NCBI GenBank assembly: GCA_018806915.1
Contig: JAGKQI010000098.1
Coordinates: 2,852,001 to 2,916,000, forward strand
Length of the DNA: 64,000 bases
Origin: Phytophthora colocasiae
Taxonomy: Eukaryota; Oomycota; Peronosporomycetes; Peronosporales; Peronosporaceae
Reading direction: 5' to 3'
The position numbers and the translations under genes are program-made. The stretch's first letter is position 1. Each line of letters starts with the position of its first letter. Positions 57,790 through 64,000 of this stretch are shown piece by piece. The notes under the pieces are model-generated. The model was given only the letters and a program-made list of their open reading frames with translations. It had not been told where the DNA came from and ran no database searches.

Positions 57790-59264
57790 TACAGCGGGTA
57801 GATTAAATGAGCGCCCACCCCAAACTGAAGCACATTTTCAATCATAGCGACTTCAATATTGCTTCGATTGAAACGAAACAAACGACATTGGATGCGCAAA
57901 CAACACGGGATCGTTTTCCCCAACGGATTCGCTTTAATTTGATTGGTGGACTGCGCTACGGTTCCGCCAATAATCTCAGCAGCTAATCGTGAGGCAATGG
58001 CTATAATGCAGTTAGGTTTTATACTTAGCTTTTGTATCAAATCCCGAATGTTACACGAATGTTACCCGAAAAACTAACTTTTTGAGTGTCATGCCTCTCA
58101 CTTCTCAATTTGCCTGCAATGGCGCCAATTCGAACGGCAGTACTCTGAAGACCTCCGCAGACGGGTTATTATCAAGTGGAAGCAAGGATGCAGTACAAGA
58201 AAGATTAGTTCGCATCTTGTAATGCCAAGGCGAAGTGTTCGCACCATCATCGCCTACACGAAGAAGCATGGTCGCTCAAAGCTGATTCCACGCCCAGGCA
58301 GACCTCGCCTTACCGACTCTCGTCAAGACCGACGTATCATTAGAGAAGTTGAGAAGAACCGCTTCGTCAGTGCTGCAGTGATTGCTGCCCAAGTGTCCGA
58401 GGACATTGGTCAACCGGTGTCTACCGATCTCGTCCGAGATCGAATTCGCGAAGTTGGGCTTCATGGACGCTCTGCCCGAAAAAAACCGTACCTGAGTCCT
58501 ATGCATCGCCGCCAGCGGCTGGCCTACGCAAAGAGGCTCGGCACGATGTCGCCGCTCTTCTGGAGGAGGGTTTTGTTCAGCGATGAGGCTTGTGTTGAGT
58601 TGCACGGCACGTCAGGTCGGGTTTCGGTTTGGAGACGGCCTCATGAGGCTTTCGATACAAGGTGCGTGGTTCCCACGTTTAAATCAAGCCGGAAGTCCCT
58701 CATGGTCTGGGGCTCTATCACCGCAGATGGCGTGGGGCTTTTGCACTTCTGCAACGAATCTGTAACGGGTGACTACTATCGACGGTTACTCCGCTATGAG
58801 ATTCCACTGACAAAGCAATTTTTAGGGCTAAAGGGAGAGACTCTGTTCGTTCAAGACAATGCACCAGCGCATCGAGCCAAAATGACAAGTAGCTGTCTTC
58901 GTGAGCTACGTTTAATTTCCCTAGGACACCCTCCACAGAGCCCAGACTTGAACCCGATTGAAAATATTTGGTACATCATGAAGCGGGAACTGAACAAATC
59001 CCCTGCGACCTCGATCGAGGGTCTCAAGGTGAAACTGCGCAGCATTTGGCCAACATTGACGACGGCGTAGTGGCTAATGCAGTTTTGTCTATGCCTAAGC
59101 GTCTTCAAGCTGGCGTGACAGCATTGGGGGCCACACCAAGTATTGAAAAGGTGCTTCAAGATGAACTTCAACATTTAGTTTGACTGCATTTTTGTATGGA
59201 ACATAAAATCAATACAGAATCAAATGAATTTTCGGGTGGGCGCTCATTTAATCTACCCGCTGTA
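57790..59264 (+). mobile_element. Tc1/mariner element, nearly intact (1471 bp plus TA duplication)
   Basis: The element at 57792-59262 has perfect 29 bp inverted ends starting cagcgggtagattaaatgag, with TA on each side (57790-57791 and 59263-59264). It encodes one transposase on the plus strand. It inserted between two head-to-head glycosyltransferase genes. The perfect ends and near-intact gene suggest recent activity. Confidence 0.92.
58119..59183 (+). pseudogene. Tc1/mariner transposase (DD34E type), two frameshifts
   Basis: The start block MAPIRTAVL at 58119 shifts frame near 58145 into SEDLRRRVIIKWKQGCSTRK, the first helix-turn-helix. The long frame 58222-59070 carries an RPGRPRLT AT-hook-like motif, the second DNA-binding domain, and the catalytic residues in VLFSDEACVELHG (Asp), LFVQDNAPAHRA (Asp) and PPQSPDLNPIENIW (Glu, 34 residues after the second Asp). 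Near 59060 a further shift leads to the C-terminus in another frame (VANAVLSMPKRLQAGVTALG, ending LQHLV). Correct family length is about 345 residues. With all catalytic residues present, the two single-base shifts are the only visible lesions. Confidence 0.85.
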
Positions 59265-59372
59265 GGTACATGGGTACATCTCAGTACCGGTACCGCGCCT
59301 GGTAAGCAGATGGTTTCTAAAGTTGCACTTCAATTCAGTGACTTTACCACGTCACTAACGGACACTGCAACT

Positions 59373-61016
59373 ATGCCTTGGTCATCCCGCATCCGCATTG
59401 CGTCCGTGTATCCTCGTTCGCCTTCCAGCTCTCTTTATACCTACGCTATTCGTCTAGTAGCTGCTCTGTTCCTTCTGTTACTATTTGAAGGCTGGTGGCG
59501 CTCTGGACAGTTTGAGGAGCTCGAAAATGCTCATGAACTGGAGTTTTATCCGCTTGAGTTGCTGCAAGACACTGCAGAAATCGACGGCAAAGAGCGGATG
59601 CACCTCGCGAGGCTGCACGAAGGCTGCATGAAACACCGAGAGAGTGTCATTACAGCGGACTTTGGACGTAATGGGGACAAGAACAGCCGGACAGGCAGAT
59701 TCGAGCAGGACGATAAAAATCTGAGGAAAAAGCTCGAAAACTGTCCTGACGTTGAGGTTTTCCTGCCTTCAGGGATCCGAGGAGACGGGTATTGTGAAGA
59801 TGCAATGGGTTATGTAAAGTGTAAGTGTCTGCACTGTTTCCTACAATGTCTAAGTGCTAAAAGTTACTTTTTTTGTAGATCTGCAAGGGCGAGCACTGCC
59901 TCGATGGGTCTTGGACGTGGAATTCGAGGACAAGAAGACAGGGAAGAAGCTCACGTACCACGATCTGTGTCCCAAGACGCCGATGATCTTCATGAACCAC
60001 TTCTGGGACGGAGTACCGGACAGTCCCGATTGGCCGGAGTCCAAGCCTGTGTACTTGATGCCGAACGTGGAAATGTACGAGCTAGAAGCGGAACATTACT
60101 GGCGAGTAGATATGGTCCTGTGCAAGACAGCGATCTGTGCGAGACGCGTGAGGATGTGGTACCAGCAGGAGGGCAACCCGAGACGAACCAGAGTCATGTA
60201 CACGAGACACACGACGTCGGATGCAGCTCTGTATGCAAAGTCTCAACTTGGAGCGAGCTCTAACGTGGCCAAGAACTTCTCCAACGTGCATTTCGTCCAC
60301 ACAGCTGGGAAAAGGTTTGTGTTTGTAGCGATTTCGGTGCAGTTCAAAGCGGTGGGGATTCATGTGACTGTGGTTTGTGACTGCTTTGCAGCATGTTCAA
60401 AGGGACAAACGCCGTGTTGGACTGTTGGTTGTCCCGTCCAGATTTTCCGCCGTTGGACGTCTACGTGGACCAAAGCATTTACAACGAATTCATGAAGAAG
60501 AGCTACGACGAACAGATCAAGACGCAACCAGAGCCTCAAAAGATCACGCTGCATACGGGGCGTGTACCTGACAACATGTTCGGCAGAATGATGGTTGAGG
60601 CAGCATTTCTGCTCTGCACCAGTGTGGTGGAAGGCTACGGCCACTACATCAACCAGGCCCGAGCAAGCGCAGCGTTGATCGTGACTACCGATGCACCACC
60701 AATGAACGAGCTGCTGTCTCCAGAGTCAGCAGTTCTCGTTCCACATCCAAGCTCCGTCATAGACAAACAGCTACTCGGTGGGAACTTCGACGGGGAACAC
60801 GGTCTACAAGGGGTCAAAGGAATGGCTACGAACGTTAAAGGTGCCGAAATCTGTGACGCGGTAGAGCGGATTCTTACGATGACGCCGGACGAACGCCAAG
60901 CGATGGGAGAGCGCGCGAGGAAGCAATATGTGCTGGATACCCGCTACTTCGCAGCCAGGATGAACGAATTGCGAGCTATGAGCCGAAAGGGGCCAGTGCT
61001 CTGGTACAGACCATAA
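59373..61016 (+). CDS. GT4-type glycosyltransferase, Golgi-anchored (two introns)
   Basis: Spliced product of 502 residues. Start at 59373 (MPWSSRIRIASVYPRS) is followed by a membrane anchor (YTYAIRLVAALFLLLLFEGW), so a type II Golgi or ER protein. Exons are 59373-59820, 59879-60314 and 60392-61016. The introns (58 and 77 bp) begin gtaagt and gtttgt and end ttgtag and ttgcag. The C-terminal part resembles GT4 enzymes: GRVPDNMFGRMMVEAAFLLC, EGYGHYINQARA and TTDAPPMNELLSPESAVLV. The EX7E motif of the family reads EGYGHYINQ, with Gln for the second Glu. Substrate unknown. An in-frame start at 59196 lies inside the Tc1 end and is rejected. Confidence 0.78.
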
Positions 61017-61247
61017 CTTGACTACATGTAGAGTGCCGTTCTACCTTACTTCTATCATCTCTTTTGCATGTCAACTCGGTGCACGACTCCCATGATGACA
61101 GCTCCGTCTCTAGGCAACAGATCTGTCTGCTGTCTCCAGATTACTCCATCGCTATGCACGAAGGACTGCGATGGACAGAGTAATCGAACAACTCTGCGGT
61201 CTCCGTTGTCCCGACACATTTTCGATCAGCTCAAGCAAAGAAGACCA

Positions 61248-61258
61248 TCATTCTGCAT
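61248..61258 (+). promoter_or_regulatory. Initiator/FPR-like core promoter of zipper/START gene copy 3
   Basis: The bases tcattctgcat fit the oomycete Inr-FPR pattern (TCATTYYNCAW) as I remember it. They lie 14 bases before the ATG at 61272, where short 5' leaders are usual in oomycetes. Confidence 0.5.
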
Positions 61259-61271
61259 CAAGAGTGTAAGG

Positions 61272-62648
61272 ATGGCAGACATCCCCATGTCTCCACTCAA
61301 TGGCAGCTCCAACGACGACCTTCTAGCTGCACTGGACGAGATGTTGGCATTCACTCCAGGAACTGCCACGCTGGACCCGTTACCACTGGACACGACGTTC
61401 GGGGACGCGTTTGAACTCCCGGAAGTGCCGAACCCGTACGAGCAACAGAATTTGCAGTCTCCTGCAGTTGAACAACCGAAAGAAGAGACTAAACCAGTGC
61501 AGCAACAAGCTACTCAACGAGGCAAAGACGCTCGTACGACGCCGTACCCGAAGCGCCGTCGCAAACGTCCGAAAGACGAACTGGACTATCTCCGAGCCAA
61601 AGTGGCGGATCTCGAGGAAGAGCTCACGAATCTCAACCAGACAACTGGACGGTTGTCTCCTGCTAGTGACGATGGTGAAGACATGTTTGCACGTTGGAAA
61701 CAAGTGGCTGAGCGTCAGAAGGAAGAAGCCAACAAGACGGTCGTTGAGAACCTCAAGCTGCGTGCCATGCTCAAGGGCCAGCTAGACATCGCTCGTCGTT
61801 TGGAGTCTGCTATCGCCCAGCACCAGCAAGAAGCTGCAGAGCAGGCCTTCCCGTGGAATCCAGTCAAAATGGAGTTCAATGTAGACGCAGAGGAGGACGA
61901 CGTCAGTAGACGTCCACGAGCACCAAGCATCTCGGACGAACTGCTGTTTGCAGAGCTCAATGGAAGTCTCGAGGCGCAGTACGCGCAGGTGGACTCGATC
62001 TTGGAGGCATCTGGAATTGCAGATGTGAACCGTGAAATGCTCAACAAGATTCAGCTCAGGCAGGACGCTAACGGCATCTCGTTTGTGCACAAGGAGGTGC
62101 GTCTACTGCCGTTCTCGATGCATTCTGTAGCCCGCGTCATGTGGTCGATCCTGCTCTACGAGAGCAACAAGATGCCCGGCAAGATCGAGACGCAGGTATT
62201 GAACAACGACCACCTGAACGCGACGATCGTGGACATTCTCCAGCTGCCAAAGTCCAAACGCACCGAAGTTCGTACGAGGATCGCAGTGCGTCGGTACTAC
62301 GAAGCCAACCGCGTGGTGATCGTCTGGAGTGGTTGCATAGAGATCGCAGGCTCCATCTTCGTTCGTCTCCGTGAACAAGGAGCCAACACTGTATCCTCCT
62401 TCGACTTCCTTGGTGGCAATGGCTCACCCACACCTGAAGGTTGTGCCCTCCGAGTTGTGATCGATGTCAAACCAGAGACTGTGGAGTTCAGGAATGGAAC
62501 AGATACCCAAGGACATATTGGAGAGATGACCGACTTGGTACTGGGCACGTATCATCGCAACTTCGGATTGCTCAACCAAGTGATGGAAAACCTCTTACTC
62601 AATGACCTCATGGGCACCTCAACAGCAGCACAAGAAGACATCGCGTAA
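61272..62648 (+). CDS. Zipper/START-like protein (M96-type family), copy 3
   Basis: Intact frame of 458 residues from MADIPMSPLNGSSNDDLL. The open frame upstream to 61068 contains the core promoter and is not family-like. Motifs are the acidic NDDLLAALDEMLAFTP, basic-zipper KRRRKRPKDELDYLRAK with LEEELTNL, WKQVAERQKEEANKTVVENL, and START-like blocks GISFVHKEVRLLPFSMHS, VWSGCIEIAGSIFVRLREQG and HIGEMTDLVLGTYHRNFGL. It follows the GT4-like gene by 255 bases and precedes copy 4 by 171 bases on the same strand. Its C-terminal half is closer to copy 4 (QVLNNDHLNATIVD against HVVNNDHLNVTIID) than to copy 2. Confidence 0.84.
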   Translation: MADIPMSPLNGSSNDDLLAALDEMLAFTPGTATLDPLPLDTTFGDAFELPEVPNPYEQQNLQSPAVEQPKEETKPVQQQATQRGKDARTTPYPKRRRKRPKDELDYLRAKVADLEEELTNLNQTTGRLSPASDDGEDMFARWKQVAERQKEEANKTVVENLKLRAMLKGQLDIARRLESAIAQHQQEAAEQAFPWNPVKMEFNVDAEEDDVSRRPRAPSISDELLFAELNGSLEAQYAQVDSILEASGIADVNREMLNKIQLRQDANGISFVHKEVRLLPFSMHSVARVMWSILLYESNKMPGKIETQVLNNDHLNATIVDILQLPKSKRTEVRTRIAVRRYYEANRVVIVWSGCIEIAGSIFVRLREQGANTVSSFDFLGGNGSPTPEGCALRVVIDVKPETVEFRNGTDTQGHIGEMTDLVLGTYHRNFGLLNQVMENLLLNDLMGTSTAAQEDIA

Positions 62649-62819
62649 TGATAGCTTTAAGCTCAGCCAACAGTTCTGTACCATCTCATAACCTTTCATT
62701 ATCGATATGTCAATTGTTCCACGTTTATATTGATTTCACTGTATTATTTTATATCCTGCCAAATGTAGTTCGTCACATCAGTTCTACGTGCATTTTTACT
62801 CACTCATTGACTAAGTCGG

Positions 62820-64000
62820 ATGCAGGAATCGAGTGTTCCACCGTTCGCCTTGGGTCTCGATGGGGGCGAGCTGGACAGGGACTTACTGGACGCTTTAGAC
62901 GAGATATTGTCGTATACAACCCCTAGTGACGACCAGCCGATCGAGACGGGGTGTCACTTGTCCGACGCTTTCGAACCATTGGTGGGTCTTCCGTCACTTG
63001 TCTCCCCCATACAGGAACAGAGTCAAACAGCTACAGAACCTCCATCTACGCCTCAAGATCATCAACGCAGAGGCAAAGACACTCGTACAGTTCCATACTC
63101 AAAGCCTAAGCCTCGTCGCAGGAAGCGTCCGAAAGACGAATTGGACTATCTCCGAGCTCAAGTGCAGACTCTACAGGAGGAACTCACCAAGTTGTCGTCC
63201 TCTACTGAAGTAACAGGAGCAACAGACCATAAAGAGGAATTGTTCACCCAATGGAAGAACATTGCAGATCGTCAAAAAGCAGAAGCGGATCGATCTGCAG
63301 TGGAAAACTTGAAACTGAGATCAATGCTACAGGGTCAATTAGAAGTTGCCAGAAGTCTTGAAGCTGCTATTCAGAAGTAACAGCAAGAAGCAGATGAACT
63401 TTTATCTCTGCATCGAGTCAAGGCTCAATTGGACGCTATCAACGGACGAAAGCAAAGCACGAGTTTATCGGACAAATTGATCTTCGCTCAGCTCAATCTT
63501 GGGCTGGAGGCTCAATACGCTGAATTGGACACGGTAATGGACAAGACTGGGCTCTCCAAAGCGCTGCAAAATGCCAATGGCATTCAGACGATCGACACTC
63601 CTAATGGAATCGCTTTTCGCCATGAAGAAGCTCGTCTTTTGCCGTTCACGATGCCTGCAGTTCACCGGGCGATGTGGAATTGTGTGCGATACGGCAAGGC
63701 TGAAGAGTTCACGGGTCGTATCCACACGCATGTGGTGAATAACGACCACCTGAATGTTACGATCATTGACAAAGTGCAATTACCCAAGTCTCACTGCATC
63801 GACACGTGTGCTAGACTGGCAATGCGTCGGTATTTCGAGCCGAATCGGATCATTGTCGTGTGGAGTGGCTACGTGGAGATTGCAGGCTCATTGTTCGTCC
63901 GTCTGCGTGAAAGAGGCTACACTTCGGCCTCAGCTTTTGACTTCAGCAAGAACGCTGAAGTGAGTCCCAGTAGCTCCAGTGGCATTCCAGGATGTGCTCT
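62820..64000 (+). pseudogene. Zipper/START-like protein (M96-type family), copy 4, in-frame stop, cut by window end
   Basis: From MQESSVPPFALGLDGGELDR the frame carries the acidic LDRDLLDALDEILSYTT, basic-zipper KPRRRKRPKDELDYLRAQ and QWKNIADRQKAEADRSAVEN. It reaches SLEAAIQK and a TAA at 63378-63380, where the paralogues have a His or Gln codon (AAIAQHQQEA, AAIDQHQREA). After the stop the same frame continues with family sequence: LIFAQLNLGLEAQYAELDT, GIAFRHEEARLLPFTMPAVH and VWSGYVEIAGSLFVRLRERG, to the window edge. Only one base change separates it from an open gene. It may be a fresh pseudogene or a sequencing error. The end of the gene is outside the window. Confidence 0.75.

Noticed and set aside
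58276..58605. Minus-strand frame inside the Tc1 transposase
   Set aside because: It is an antisense shadow of the conserved DNA-binding region.
59196..59372. Earlier start of the GT4-like gene
   Set aside because: It lies inside the Tc1 inverted repeat; the Met at 59373 directly precedes the membrane anchor.
1..64000. CRISPR arrays, tRNA or rRNA genes, bacterial operons, telomere repeats
   Set aside because: None seen on reading either strand; the tandem period is far too long for CRISPR, and all genes have eukaryotic features.

Overview
The window looks like repeat-rich nuclear DNA of an oomycete, most likely Phytophthora or a close relative. The grounds are a mixture of oomycete-type transposons (MULE, piggyBac, Harbinger, hAT, pogo, Tc1, Copia, chromodomain Gypsy), very short introns (58, 64 and 77 bp), and a cluster of genes of the type labelled 'M96 mating-specific' in Phytophthora genomes (acidic N-terminus, short basic leucine zipper, START-like domain). 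The species assignment is inference from remembered families; no search was possible.

Region 1 (1-21298) is a tandem array of a 6.49 kb unit: one partial copy cut by the window edge and three full copies (1824-8317, 8318-14805, 14806-21298). Each unit carries, left to right, a broken Pif1-type helicase (+), a broken piggyBac transposase (-), an unrecognised degenerate stretch, a stretch with no recognisable gene, and the C-terminal end of a MULE transposase (-). The last copy runs without a break into the rest of that MULE gene (to 22407). This fixes the duplication junction at the base: MULE coding sequence is fused to the interior of the helicase coding sequence.

Region 2 (21.3-35.3 kb) is a transposon graveyard. 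It holds the MULE, a frameshifted chromodomain gene convergent with a Harbinger transposase, an old Copia relic with a pogo-like element nested in it, a second Harbinger fragment, and a frameshifted hAT.

Region 3 (35.3-64 kb) is a host gene island invaded by younger elements. A chromodomain Gypsy (37498-43175, TSD ccacc) sits about 85 bp upstream of the catalytic motif of a phosphatase gene. A Copia (43562-48649, TSD ccatc) sits inside the last codons of an acyltransferase gene. A 995 bp hAT (50530-51524) sits inside a second, divergently oriented acyltransferase gene. Downstream are four zipper/START-like genes (52.6, 55.0, 61.3 and 62.8 kb; the last has an in-frame stop and is cut by the window end) and a head-to-head pair of Golgi-type glycosyltransferase genes, an Anp1-like gene (-) and a GT4-like gene (+). 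A Tc1/mariner element (57792-59262) split the roughly 210 bp promoter region shared by that pair.

No tRNA, rRNA, CRISPR array or bacterial-type operon was seen.
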